From Magnetovibrio sp. (lineage in GTDB: Bacteria > Pseudomonadota > Alphaproteobacteria > Rhodospirillales > Magnetovibrionaceae): 64,000 nucleotides of DNA. Below, one piece after another: positions 16,970-25,111 of this stretch. The notes beneath the pieces were generated by a model, which was not told the DNA's origin, did not search any database, and worked only from the letters and a program-made list of their open reading frames with translations. Each line of letters opens with the position of its first letter. The stretch's first letter is position 1. A program made the position numbers and the translations under genes. The stretch spans positions 140,950 to 204,949 of the forward strand of contig JAPHSY010000033.1 in NCBI GenBank assembly GCA_026196495.1. The letters are read 5' to 3'.

Positions 16970-17739
16970 GGGGCCTCTCTAAATCCGGCATCAACAAATG
17001 CAGTTTGGCCTTTGGGGCCTTGCATAAACTCAAGAACTTGTAGCACGCCTGGGTGGGATTTGCCTTTGATAATACTGACAAGATAGTGAATTGGGCTATG
17101 GGTGCTGGGTGGAATGGGTGCGAAGACATGGACTTGATCGCTCCGCCTTGCATCCGACGCATAAACGATGCCCAATCGTGCCTGCCCGCGTGCCACCTGC
17201 ATCAATGCACCTGTGGCATCGCGGGCAGGGGCGATGCGGTCTTGAACTTGGTCCCATAGCTTCATGCTGGTTAAGGCTTCTTTGGCGTAAATTCCTGCTG
17301 GGACATGGTTAGGGTCCGCTAAAGCTAAGTGCTCCTCATGAAGGAGGGAGCCCAAAGGATAGCCTTCACCGAATATCATCATTGGGGCCGGAAATGGCTG
17401 TGGTCCCGCAATCACCACCAGGGTGTTTTGTGCCACCGTATACGTATGGCGGCTTTCTATTAACTTTTTTTCAGTTAAGTAGTCTATCCATTTGGGGTTG
17501 GCGGACAGATAAATATCTGCCGGGGCACCGTGCTCGATTTGGCGTGCCAATGTGGAACTGGCGCCATAGACCATGCGCACATCAATTCCATCTAATTTCA
17601 ATTGCTTGGCTATGACATCCATCACAGCTTGGGTACTTGAGGCGGCATATATTGTGACGGCTTCACTGGCCCAAGTCGGAGAAACCAAGAAGACAAATGA
17701 GATTACGATGGCAAGAGTTGGGCGCAATGAGCGAAACAC
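16966..17739 (-). CDS. modA: Molybdate-binding periplasmic protein ModA
   Basis: This 257-residue solute-binding protein has a signal peptide (about residues 1-24, ending WASEA). ModA-type ligand motifs follow: VTIYAASSTQAVMDVIAK, VYGASSTLARQIEHGAPADIYLSAN and NVLVVIAGP-like NTLVVIAGP. The start is a GTG with AAGGA seven bases upstream. Molybdate import would serve the molybdopterin oxidoreductase at 59120-59836 and other Mo enzymes elsewhere. Confidence 0.92.
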   Translation of the reverse strand: MFRSLRPTLAIVISFVFLVSPTWASEAVTIYAASSTQAVMDVIAKQLKLDGIDVRMVYGASSTLARQIEHGAPADIYLSANPKWIDYLTEKKLIESRHTYTVAQNTLVVIAGPQPFPAPMMIFGEGYPLGSLLHEEHLALADPNHVPAGIYAKEALTSMKLWDQVQDRIAPARDATGALMQVARGQARLGIVYASDARRSDQVHVFAPIPPSTHSPIHYLVSIIKGKSHPGVLQVLEFMQGPKGQTAFVDAGFREAP

Positions 17740-17751
17740 AAAGGAATCCTT

Positions 17752-17764
17752 CGATATTATAACG
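17752..17764. promoter_or_regulatory. Imperfect palindrome ahead of modA (possible Mo-box-like site)
   Basis: The sequence CGATATTATAACG begins 13 bases before the modA start codon. It is symmetric at all but three positions and resembles a half of the CGTTATATA-type element bound by ModE-like regulators. It overlaps the ribosome-binding region, so a bound repressor could block initiation. No modE gene is in the window, and the classical site is longer and bipartite, so this is tentative. Confidence 0.25.
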
Positions 17765-17887
17765 GTTGTGCGGAAAAGTGATTAATATTTCCGATTTGTG
17801 AAATAATGTGACAATATACGCACGCATTGTTGATGAAAATTAATATAAGCACGATTGGCCCACTCAATCTATCTGAGAACTGTGCAT

Positions 17888-18232
17888 ATGAATCAAGAGT
17901 TTAATGCAGAGCGACGCAAGCATGCCCGCCATGGAAGGATGGGGCTAATTGTGCGTGTGGGTGGACTAAAGTATGAAGTCAGCAATTGGAGTATGGGCGG
18001 CTTTCTTCTTGAAGAATATGATGGCTCACTGTCGACAGGTGCCTTGGTTACCGTAGAAGAAATTGGTTGTGCTAAAACCCAAATGTATCAGGTTCAAATA
18101 CCCGCCCGTGTTGTGCGTTTAGATGATAGAACCATGGCGGTAAACTACCTAAGCTTGGATATTCAGGCTTATGAATTCCTAACGAATGCTTTGACCCAAT
18201 GTGGTGAAGTTCGCTCACTTGTCGAAGGTTGA
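17888..18232 (+). CDS. PilZ-domain c-di-GMP-binding protein
   Basis: This 114-residue protein is a lone PilZ domain. The c-di-GMP switch is intact: the RxxxR-type motif at residues 10-14 (ERRKHARHGR) and N33-W-S-M-G-G matching (D/N)xSxxG. I use ATG 17888; the frame can be read from a TTG at 17855 without a ribosome site. Single PilZ proteins act as diffusible effectors of c-di-GMP on motility or surface polysaccharides. A diguanylate cyclase is encoded at 62387-63877, but no direct link is shown. It converges with the carbamoyltransferase gene. Confidence 0.88.
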   Translation: MNQEFNAERRKHARHGRMGLIVRVGGLKYEVSNWSMGGFLLEEYDGSLSTGALVTVEEIGCAKTQMYQVQIPARVVRLDDRTMAVNYLSLDIQAYEFLTNALTQCGEVRSLVEG

Positions 18233-18258
18233 GCCTGTCCCCTTCGAAATTGAATACT

Positions 18259-19995
18259 TTAATCTTTGCTGACCAGAAACGGCCCAATCGCAAGGTGTCG
18301 TAGACCTGAATTAACCAAGGTATCCAAGGCCTGAACGGGTGTGGCTGCTAAGGGTTTGCCGTGTCTGTTCAAGCTGGTGTTGAGTACGGCACCAATTCCA
18401 GTTTTGGCCTCAAATCGTTGGATTAGATCGTAATAATCGGCATTGGCCTCAGGCGTTAAGACCTGAGGTCGTAAAGTGCCGTCACCACGATGTAGGGCAG
18501 CCGTTAGTTCTTTGCGGCCCAGTTCTGTGGACTGGAAAGCCGTGATCATAAACGGGGCAGGGGTACGTTCCATGGTCCAGTTCTCTAGATACTTATCGGC
18601 AGCGGTGTCCAAAACGCTGGGTGCAAATGGCATCCAGAAATCGCGACATTTGATCTGATCGTTGACGGTGAAAAAACTTTCCATCCGTCCGGGATGGGCC
18701 AAGATGGCGCGATTGCCTAAGGATCGTGCACCCCATTCGTTGCCATCTGCAAAACGTGCAACCACTTGTCCATCCGCCAACAAATCGGCAATGGTTTCGT
18801 TCAAGTTGTCTGGACGGGTGTAGTTCAATCCATATTCTTTGAGATGGCCTTCGATCTCTTCGGGTGAATAACTTAACCCGACATAAAGGTTCTTAAGTGG
18901 CTGAACGGGCCCCATTTCCAAGGCTACGTCATAGGCCGCACCCAAGGCGTTGCTTTCATCACCACAAGACGGCATGAAGTGGGCACTGTTCAGACAGTCG
19001 AGTTCCTGAATCCGTTTGTTGAGTTTAACGTTCATGAACAAGCCGCCGCCAAAGTAGGCGTGGTGCACACCGGATTCGGCAACCGAACGCTCTACCCACT
19101 GGACGGTTTGCTCCTCAATCAGGCGTTGGGCTGCTGCTGCAATATTGTCGAAACGCTCACCTACGGCCGTTTTAGCAAGATGGTCGTAAAATTTACGGCT
19201 GTCGACGGTACTTTCAAAACAATAGGGATTGTTTGGGGAAACTTGAATTGTTTTGGCAAAGGCACGCTCGTAAATGTCATCTGCATAGGACTTGGCATAA
19301 GGCGCCAGCCCCATGACTTTGTATTCATGTTCGAGCGGGCGCATGCCCAAAAAACGGGTGGTGGCTGAATAGATCCCACCAATTGATGCATGTTCAGGTG
19401 TTTCGCCTAGGCGTGTCCAATGGCCTTGATCGTCGACTTTGATGACGGTGGCGCTGATACCATCACCGCTGCCGTCTGCTGTGAAGATCAACGCGGGTTT
19501 CGTTCCGCCTAAACTGCAATAAGCGGCGCGGGCATGGCATATGTGATGATCGACGTATGTGCAGGGGGTTTGGCCTAACCCTAAATCGGAGAGGTTTTGG
19601 CTGAGTTCTTTTCGCCCTTGTGTGAGGCGTTGTTTATGACGATGTGCACGTAAGGGCCCGAATATAATGGAAGCCAGCGCTGTTGGCATAATAGCTTCAA
19701 GTTTGAGCGCTAAACCAACTGCACCGGATCTGGTATGTCCATCTGTGGGTTTGTTTTGAAACAAATAGTCATAGCTGCGTCGGGGTAGGATTTGATTTCC
19801 GGCAATGGCAACATGATCAATACCATCAGTACTGAGTTGGGCTTGGTTGAGAATTGCACGGATGGCATCGGCAGGAAAATCGGCAGAGTTTTTAATATCG
19901 TCGCACTTTTCTTGCGAGAGACCTGCAATGACGGCACCGTCTTGGAGCAAAAAAGCAGAGGCGTTATGGCCGATGTGAATGCCGAGAATGTTCAT
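18259..19995 (-). CDS. NodU/CmcH-family O-carbamoyltransferase
   Basis: This 578-residue protein starts at ATG 19995 with GGGA six bases upstream. The N-terminal Kae1-like domain shows GIHIGHNASAFLL, DHHICHARAAYCSLGG and FTADGSGDG. The C-terminal carbamoyltransferase domain shows GGGLFMNVKLNKRI, SCGDESNALGAA and EWGARSLGNRAIL. The family transfers carbamoyl from carbamoyl phosphate via a carbamoyl-adenylate to hydroxyl groups, as on Nod factors or antibiotics; members bind Fe or other metals. It lies 19 bp after the cobW-type gene, so it is the last gene of the znuA-hisI-cobW unit. The substrate is unknown. Confidence 0.9.
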   Translation of the reverse strand: MNILGIHIGHNASAFLLQDGAVIAGLSQEKCDDIKNSADFPADAIRAILNQAQLSTDGIDHVAIAGNQILPRRSYDYLFQNKPTDGHTRSGAVGLALKLEAIMPTALASIIFGPLRAHRHKQRLTQGRKELSQNLSDLGLGQTPCTYVDHHICHARAAYCSLGGTKPALIFTADGSGDGISATVIKVDDQGHWTRLGETPEHASIGGIYSATTRFLGMRPLEHEYKVMGLAPYAKSYADDIYERAFAKTIQVSPNNPYCFESTVDSRKFYDHLAKTAVGERFDNIAAAAQRLIEEQTVQWVERSVAESGVHHAYFGGGLFMNVKLNKRIQELDCLNSAHFMPSCGDESNALGAAYDVALEMGPVQPLKNLYVGLSYSPEEIEGHLKEYGLNYTRPDNLNETIADLLADGQVVARFADGNEWGARSLGNRAILAHPGRMESFFTVNDQIKCRDFWMPFAPSVLDTAADKYLENWTMERTPAPFMITAFQSTELGRKELTAALHRGDGTLRPQVLTPEANADYYDLIQRFEAKTGIGAVLNTSLNRHGKPLAATPVQALDTLVNSGLRHLAIGPFLVSKD

Positions 19996-20014
19996 GTTCG
20001 ATCCCAATATGCGT

Positions 20015-21037
20015 TCAATCCATCAGTTGTCCTGGTAGATGAGCGTTAAAGGTATCGCGCACTGCCTGTTCACTGAGGTTCTGAGTGATAAACACCAGAC
20101 GGGTGCGTTTGTCCATACCATCCCAAGATGCCAAGGCAGCCGGGGGGTGGAAAATGTGCTGGACACCATGTATGGCAACCGGTCGGTCAACGTCTTTGAC
20201 GTCCATAATGCCTTTGATACGTAATAGATTTGTCCCTTGCGTTGCCAATAGGGTCTCTAGCCAATCTTGGAATGCCATGAAGTCGATAGGTCCCTCGGCT
20301 TCCAGAACGAACGTCTGAATACTGGCATCGTGATTGTGGTTATGAACATGGCGGTGATGGTGCTTAATCTCATGGTCACCCATCCAGCGATCCACGTGGG
20401 GGGTAAAGTTTTTGTCAAACAATCCAGCGTCTATGAGTTTCTTGGCGGGCACATAGCCATGCTTAGCCTGTATTTTTGGTGCGGATGGGTTGAGGTCCGA
20501 CAGTCGATTTTTCAGTGCGGCGAGGTCGGTCGCCATGTCGCATTTGCTCAGGACGAGGCGATCAGCAATGGCGACTTGTTTGATGGCTTCTGGATGAATG
20601 TCCAGTGTTGCCATGCCCAATACGCTGTCCACCACCGTAACCAAGCCATCTAAACGGAACTGTCCTGCGATGATGGGGTCAGACATCAGTGTGTGGACAA
20701 TGGGGGCGGGATCAGCTAGTCCCGTTGTTTCAATCACCAAGCGTTCAAATTTCGGTACGCGTCCGTCGGCACGTTTAGTGATCAGCTCTTTCATCGCTTC
20801 GACCAAGTCAGAGCGTACCGAACAACAGATGCAGCCACTGTCCAACAGTACCGTGGTCTCGTCAATGTGTTCGACCAACAGGTGGTCGATGGATATATCC
20901 CCAAACTCGTTAATCAAGATGGCGGCTTGGCCTAAGTCCGGATCATTCACCAGATGATTGAGAAGGGTGGTTTTGCCACTGCCGAGAAAGCCGGTGAGGA
21001 CCGTTACACCAACGGCGACGGGCAGCTCATTAGCCAT
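20015..21037 (-). CDS. CobW/COG0523 family GTPase, zinc metallochaperone type
   Basis: This G3E-family P-loop GTPase (340 residues from ATG 21037) has Walker A GFLGSGKTTLLNHL, the metal site CxCC (DSGCICCSVRSDL), an SKCD guanine motif and a His-rich loop (HEIKHHHRHVHNHNHD). A C-terminal CobW_C domain follows. COG0523 proteins controlled by Zur deliver zinc to client enzymes in starvation (ZNG1/ZigA/YeiR type). Its ATG lies inside the end of hisI (8-base overlap). The znu/zur context supports a zinc rather than cobalt role. Confidence 0.9.
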   Translation of the reverse strand: MANELPVAVGVTVLTGFLGSGKTTLLNHLVNDPDLGQAAILINEFGDISIDHLLVEHIDETTVLLDSGCICCSVRSDLVEAMKELITKRADGRVPKFERLVIETTGLADPAPIVHTLMSDPIIAGQFRLDGLVTVVDSVLGMATLDIHPEAIKQVAIADRLVLSKCDMATDLAALKNRLSDLNPSAPKIQAKHGYVPAKKLIDAGLFDKNFTPHVDRWMGDHEIKHHHRHVHNHNHDASIQTFVLEAEGPIDFMAFQDWLETLLATQGTNLLRIKGIMDVKDVDRPVAIHGVQHIFHPPAALASWDGMDKRTRLVFITQNLSEQAVRDTFNAHLPGQLMD

Positions 21038-21461
21038 AGAGATCGTCCGGAGAAATTTCGACATCGGCAATAATTTGAACTTTGCCGTCGCGCACCGCGT
21101 TGAAGAAGCAGTTGTGGCGTCCGGTGTGACAGGCCACGCCTTTTTGTTCCACCAACATTACAACCGTGTCTTGATCACAGTCCCAACGGAAATCGATGAG
21201 GGACTGTTCCTGGCCGGAGCTTTCCCCTTTACGCCAAAGCTTTTGGCGTGAGCGGGAATAGTAGCAAACCCGAGCATTGGTTAAGGTTTCGACCACGGCC
21301 TCGCGGTTCATCCACGCCATCATCAAAATCTCACCACCTTTGCCATCGGCCGTATTTTGTTGGGCGATGGCAGGTATTAAGCCGTCTGTGTTGTAGTTCA
21401 GTTGGTCTGCGACCTCTGCGGCCAGTTCGGGGGTGGTGGGGTAGTGTGTCGCTGTGCTCAT
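21030..21461 (-). CDS. hisI: Phosphoribosyl-AMP cyclohydrolase HisI
   Basis: This 143-residue enzyme opens the purine ring of PR-AMP, the third step of histidine synthesis. The catalytic region is canonical: LWRKGESSGQEQ, then DCDQD, GVACHTGRHNCFF. The three Zn-binding cysteines of the family correspond to Cys95, Cys111 and Cys118, and the Mg-site aspartates around DCDQD are kept. It is encoded between znuA and cobW with overlaps on both sides rather than with other his genes, so its expression should follow zinc status. Confidence 0.93.
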   Translation of the reverse strand: MSTATHYPTTPELAAEVADQLNYNTDGLIPAIAQQNTADGKGGEILMMAWMNREAVVETLTNARVCYYSRSRQKLWRKGESSGQEQSLIDFRWDCDQDTVVMLVEQKGVACHTGRHNCFFNAVRDGKVQIIADVEISPDDLYG

Positions 21462-22441
21462 TTTGGGTCCTGTTCGTGTGCTTCTTTACCATCACCAGGA
21501 AGATGTGGGTCGAGACACGATTGCATCGTCAATACTATGCCCTGGATGATGCGCACATATGTGGTGTCGGACAAGGATAAATCTGTCCCCATGGGGTCAA
21601 TTTCGCGTAAAGACAAACCATGTTCCTGTCCCAAGCGTTTGGCCAGCTTTGGTGTGAACTGCGGTTCGTGGAACAAACATTTCACATTTCGAGCTTTGAT
21701 GGTCTCAATCAACTGGGATATGTGTTTGGCACCGGGTTCGCGCCCAGGGTGGGTTTGTATGAATCCAGCCTCTTGGAAACCGAACGCTTGGGCCAGATAA
21801 CCAAAACCATCATGTTGAACCAAGTAGGGCTTGTCGTGCATGTGCTCCGTAAATTTATTGGTTTTATTGATCAAGATAGAAATCCGACGCTTTGCTTTTT
21901 TAGCATTGGCCGCATATTCCGGTGCGTTGGGAGGGTCCACGGCGATGAGGGTTTGTTCGATATGCGCCAACATCACCTTTGCATTTGTAGGTGAAAGCCA
22001 GATATGGGGGTCAATGGCTTCGTTATGGGCTTTATCATCTGTGTGCTCATGACCGTCGGTGTCGGTGCGATTGATCAGGCTTAGTTCCGGAATGTTCAAT
22101 AATGAAATTACCCGGGCGTTTTTAGCCAACTTATCCAGCGGGCCCTCCAATGTGGTTTCCAAGGTTGGGCCAATCCAAAATACCACATCGGCTTGTTCCA
22201 GTTTTTTGGCTTGGGATGGTTTTAGTGAAAACACATGGGGTGATGCCGTGGCGGGAACAATCAAGTCCGGTGTTCCAATTGGACCCATAACCATTTTTAC
22301 CAACGCCTGTATCGGTTTAATTGATGCCACCACTGTGGGGGGAGCAGCCAGCGTGGTTGTTGGGAAAAAAGACACACTTATTAGAACAGCAAGTGCCGTC
22401 CAAATCGTGGCATGGAAAAAGGGTAGGCGGGCCATAAACAT
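21458..22441 (-). CDS. znuA: Zinc ABC transporter substrate-binding protein ZnuA
   Basis: This 327-residue protein begins with a signal peptide (to about residue 32, TTLAAPPTV). It is of the cluster A-I metal-binding family: VASIKPIQALV, SPHVFSLKPSQAKKLEQADVVFWIG, a His/Asp-rich loop (DTDGHEHTDDKAHNEAIDPHIW) and HDGFGYLAQAFG. The conserved His residues in SPH, DPHIW and QHDGF are the expected Zn ligands. It is the first gene of the leftward zinc unit and diverges from zur across a Zur-like box. Confidence 0.93.
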   Translation of the reverse strand: MFMARLPFFHATIWTALAVLISVSFFPTTTLAAPPTVVASIKPIQALVKMVMGPIGTPDLIVPATASPHVFSLKPSQAKKLEQADVVFWIGPTLETTLEGPLDKLAKNARVISLLNIPELSLINRTDTDGHEHTDDKAHNEAIDPHIWLSPTNAKVMLAHIEQTLIAVDPPNAPEYAANAKKAKRRISILINKTNKFTEHMHDKPYLVQHDGFGYLAQAFGFQEAGFIQTHPGREPGAKHISQLIETIKARNVKCLFHEPQFTPKLAKRLGQEHGLSLREIDPMGTDLSLSDTTYVRIIQGIVLTMQSCLDPHLPGDGKEAHEQDPK

Positions 22442-22512
22442 GGTTGGGAGATCCTAATGCGTTTACCTGTTTGAAACACTGTGCAGGGAACGCAATTGCA
22501 GGTCAAGTAAAT

Positions 22513-22529
22513 ATGTTATAACATAACAT
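22513..22529. promoter_or_regulatory. Zur-box-like palindrome in the znuA/zur divergent region
   Basis: A perfect inverted repeat, ATGTTAT-AAC-ATAACAT, lies in the 112-bp gap between znuA and zur. GTTATA(N)ATAAC is the known core of alphaproteobacterial Zur sites. It is 24 bases before the zur ATG and about 70 bases before znuA, well placed to repress both transcripts in zinc-replete cells. Confidence 0.8.
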
Positions 22530-22553
22530 TTCAATTTTCTTGAGGTGAGCACC

Positions 22554-23096
22554 ATGGCCCCGTCGTATCGATACACTGAAACGTCCAAATCGTCCTCTGC
22601 GTCAACGATGTTTCCAGACCATGAGCATGACCATGGAAAGTGTGTGTCTTCTGCAATGCAACGTGCCGAGGACTTGTGTGCGGAACGTTCTGTACGTCTG
22701 ACAGACATTCGTCGCCAAGTGTTGGAATTGGTGTGGCAGAGCCACAATCCCGTTGGTGCGTATGATTTACTGGACAACCTACATGGAATTGGTAAGAGAG
22801 CTCAGCCTCCCACGGTCTATCGTGCTTTGGAATTTTTAATGGACCAAGGCTTAATCCATCGTATTGAAAGTCTCAACGCCTACATCGGTTGTCGCGACCC
22901 GGGTGAAGATCATGCCGGACAATTTTTGATTTGTCGTGATTGCGGCGCAGCAGCGGAGTTGGTGGACAAACGTATTGATGCGGCCATCGGGCAAGGGGCC
23001 AAGGCGGCCGGGTTCAGTGTGGAACACCCCACCGTAGAATTGGAAGGGGTGTGTGCAAATTGCCGCCCAGAACACAAAGGCACCAAGCATGGCTGA
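22554..23096 (+). CDS. zur: Zinc uptake regulator Zur (Fur family)
   Basis: This 180-residue Fur-family repressor starts at ATG 22554 (GAGG eight bases upstream). The winged-helix part includes [29 protein letters not shown] and [22 protein letters not shown]. The dimerisation part includes [13 protein letters not shown] and [10 protein letters not shown], two CxxC pairs forming the structural zinc site. An N-terminal extension of ~30 residues holds HEHDHGKC, unusual for Fur proteins and possibly metal-binding. It is first of a coupled zur-znuC-znuB unit and divergent from znuA, which favours Zur over Fur or PerR. Confidence 0.93.
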   Translation: MAPSYRYTETSKSSSASTMFPDHEHDHGKCVSSAMQRAEDLCAERSVRLTDIRRQVLELVWQSHNPVGAYDLLDNLHGIGKRAQPPTVYRALEFLMDQGLIHRIESLNAYIGCRDPGEDHAGQFLICRDCGAAAELVDKRIDAAIGQGAKAAGFSVEHPTVELEGVCANCRPEHKGTKHG

Positions 23097-23856
23097 TGAT
23101 AACCAATTGATCACAGCCCAAGGGGTTGAGGTTGCGTTTGGAGACAACGTGGTGCTCAGCGGTGCCAATGTGAATGTCCGTAAAGGTGAGATCGTGACGC
23201 TGATCGGACCCAATGGGGCCGGAAAGACCACCTTGGTGCGGGTGATGTTGGGCTTGATGAAGCCAACCACCGGGACTGTATGGCGCAAACCGGGCTTGCG
23301 GGTGGGGTATATGCCCCAACGTCTCAGTATTGATCCGGCCTTGCCAATCACTGTGAAACGTTTCTTACGCCTAGGTGTACCTGAAAAGGTGACGACAAAT
23401 GCCTGTATGCAAGTCCTGGAAGAAACGGGTGCCATCGATATATTGAACAATCCCATGCAATCCATTTCTGGTGGAGAATTACAGCGTGTCCTTTTGGCCC
23501 GTGCGTTGTTACGCCAACCTGAATTGCTGGTATTGGATGAACCTGTTCAAGGCGTGGATATAACGGGGCAGGCTGATCTCTATCGATTGATCCAAAGCAT
23601 TCGCCAAAACCGTCAGGTCGGTGTGGTGATGGTGTCGCATGATCTTCATGTGGTGATGGCGCAAACCGATCATGTCGTGTGTTTGAACCAGCATGTGTGC
23701 TGCGCAGGCCATCCCAGTCAAGTCAGTCGCCATCCTGAATTTGTTGCCCTATTTGGGGACGAGGTTGCATCCACCTTGGCAGTGTATGCCCATGACCATG
23801 ACCACCAACACGGCCTGGATGGTCATGTCCATGGGGAGCACTGTGATCATGGATGA
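23089..23856 (+). CDS. znuC: Zinc ABC transporter ATPase ZnuC
   Basis: This 255-residue ATPase has Walker [10 protein letters not shown], signature [15 protein letters not shown] and Walker [13 protein letters not shown], then the switch SHDLHVVM. The C-terminus is His-rich ([21 protein letters not shown]), as in many ZnuC proteins, and could sense or buffer zinc. ATG 23089 overlaps the zur stop by eight bases, and its own end overlaps znuB. Confidence 0.93.
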   Translation: MADDNQLITAQGVEVAFGDNVVLSGANVNVRKGEIVTLIGPNGAGKTTLVRVMLGLMKPTTGTVWRKPGLRVGYMPQRLSIDPALPITVKRFLRLGVPEKVTTNACMQVLEETGAIDILNNPMQSISGGELQRVLLARALLRQPELLVLDEPVQGVDITGQADLYRLIQSIRQNRQVGVVMVSHDLHVVMAQTDHVVCLNQHVCCAGHPSQVSRHPEFVALFGDEVASTLAVYAHDHDHQHGLDGHVHGEHCDHG

Positions 23857-24634
23857 TTTCATTCTACGGGCTCTCCTGGCCGGTGTGGCCGTGGCTATTG
23901 TTGCGGGGCCTTTGGGTGCCTTTGTGGTGTGGCGGCGGATGGCGTATTTTGGTGGGGCTTTATCACACACGGCCTTGCTGGGTGTGGCATTGGGTTTCTT
24001 AATCGGTGTTGAACCTGCTGTTGGCGTGACCTTGGTTGTCGTTGTTGCCGCAGTGTTGCTGGGTGGTCTTCAAAACATACGTGGATTGTCATTGGATACA
24101 TTGCTCGGCATTGTTGCGCATGCAGCGTTGGCTTTGGGGTTAATCATTGCTTCCACCCTGGACAGTGTACGCATAGATTTGATGGCCTATTTATTCGGGG
24201 ACATTTTATCCGTTGGCTGGGGAGATGTAATTTGGATTTGGGGTGCGACGGTGCTTATCGTGGCCGTGCTGATGAAGCTATGGCATGGGTTATTGAATGC
24301 CACAGTTCATTCTGATCTCGCTGCGGTGGAAGGCACCAATGTGCGCCAAATGGATGTGATGTTTATGGTGGTGTTGGCTTTAGTTGTTGCACTTTCGATG
24401 CAGGTGGTGGGGATATTGCTGGTTACGGCCTTGTTGATTATCCCCGCTTCAGGTGCGCGGGCTTGGTCCAAAACACCTGAGACCATGGCGGTGCTTGCTG
24501 CAGGCATTGGAGTGATTGCGGTGGGGGCTGGTTTGTGGTCATCCTATCAATACGACATGCCTGCAGGGCCGAGCATTGTCGTATGTACGACCGCAGTGTT
24601 TGTTTTAAGCCTACTTAAGCTGCCACGCGTGTAA
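23849..24634 (+). CDS. znuB: Zinc ABC transporter permease ZnuB
   Basis: This 261-residue ABC-3 family permease has about eight helices, with [30 protein letters not shown] at the N-terminus and [28 protein letters not shown] later. ATG 23849 lies within the last codons of znuC; an in-frame GTG two codons earlier is possible. The end overlaps the convergent 103-residue gene by 20 bases. Confidence 0.93.
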   Translation: MDDFILRALLAGVAVAIVAGPLGAFVVWRRMAYFGGALSHTALLGVALGFLIGVEPAVGVTLVVVVAAVLLGGLQNIRGLSLDTLLGIVAHAALALGLIIASTLDSVRIDLMAYLFGDILSVGWGDVIWIWGATVLIVAVLMKLWHGLLNATVHSDLAAVEGTNVRQMDVMFMVVLALVVALSMQVVGILLVTALLIIPASGARAWSKTPETMAVLAAGIGVIAVGAGLWSSYQYDMPAGPSIVVCTTAVFVLSLLKLPRV

Positions 24635-24926
24635 TTTCAGTCGTTTGTGGCTTCCATGATTTTAATGTCTGTGCAGCTTTGAGCACGATGCAATCTGCGT
24701 TCAATGGTGTTTGCTCATACAGGTTGAGGGTGCGTAAATTGCCCTCAAGACAAGATGCACATTTGACTGTTGTGGCGTTGCCTCCATACATGCATTGGAG
24801 CATGCAATTTCTATGTTGAGACATGCGTTCATACCACTGCGATATTCCATCCTCGACCCCATCTTTGAGAATGGTTTCTGAAACGCTACACATGAATTTT
24901 AATGTATTTGAACTTACCTTGATCAT
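24615..24926 (-). CDS. Hypothetical Cys-containing protein, 103 aa
   Basis: No family is recognised. The ATG at 24926 has a strong AGGGG site six bases upstream, which supports a real gene despite a 20-base tail-to-tail overlap with znuB. It has several Cys (CMLQCMYGG, VKCASCLEGNLRTLNLYEQTPL) and an N-terminal helical stretch. The CxxC suggests a metal or redox site; given the neighbouring zinc genes, zinc binding is conceivable but unproven. Confidence 0.55.
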   Translation of the reverse strand: MIKVSSNTLKFMCSVSETILKDGVEDGISQWYERMSQHRNCMLQCMYGGNATTVKCASCLEGNLRTLNLYEQTPLNADCIVLKAAQTLKSWKPQTTEITRVAA

Positions 24927-25111
24927 CACTGACCCCTTTGATTACTGTCGTTTAAGGGGAAAATAGCGATCCGAAGTTACAGTAATGCTGCAACTGCACG
25001 ATCATTTGCATGACAATTCATAAATAGCATTTAAAGATGTTAACACCTCTCAAAACTGTCGCAGTCATCAATTTTATCGGACTGCTTTATCAGCCTGATC
25101 GGTTGCGGTCC

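Noticed and set aside
18222..18247. TCGAAGG/CCTTCGA inverted repeat between the PilZ and carbamoyltransferase genes
   Set aside because: It has a 12-base loop and no T-run on either strand, so it is too weak to call a terminator.
21030..21461. HisI as a zinc-independent backup paralogue
   Set aside because: All three family Zn-binding cysteines are present, so a zinc-free substitute is not supported.
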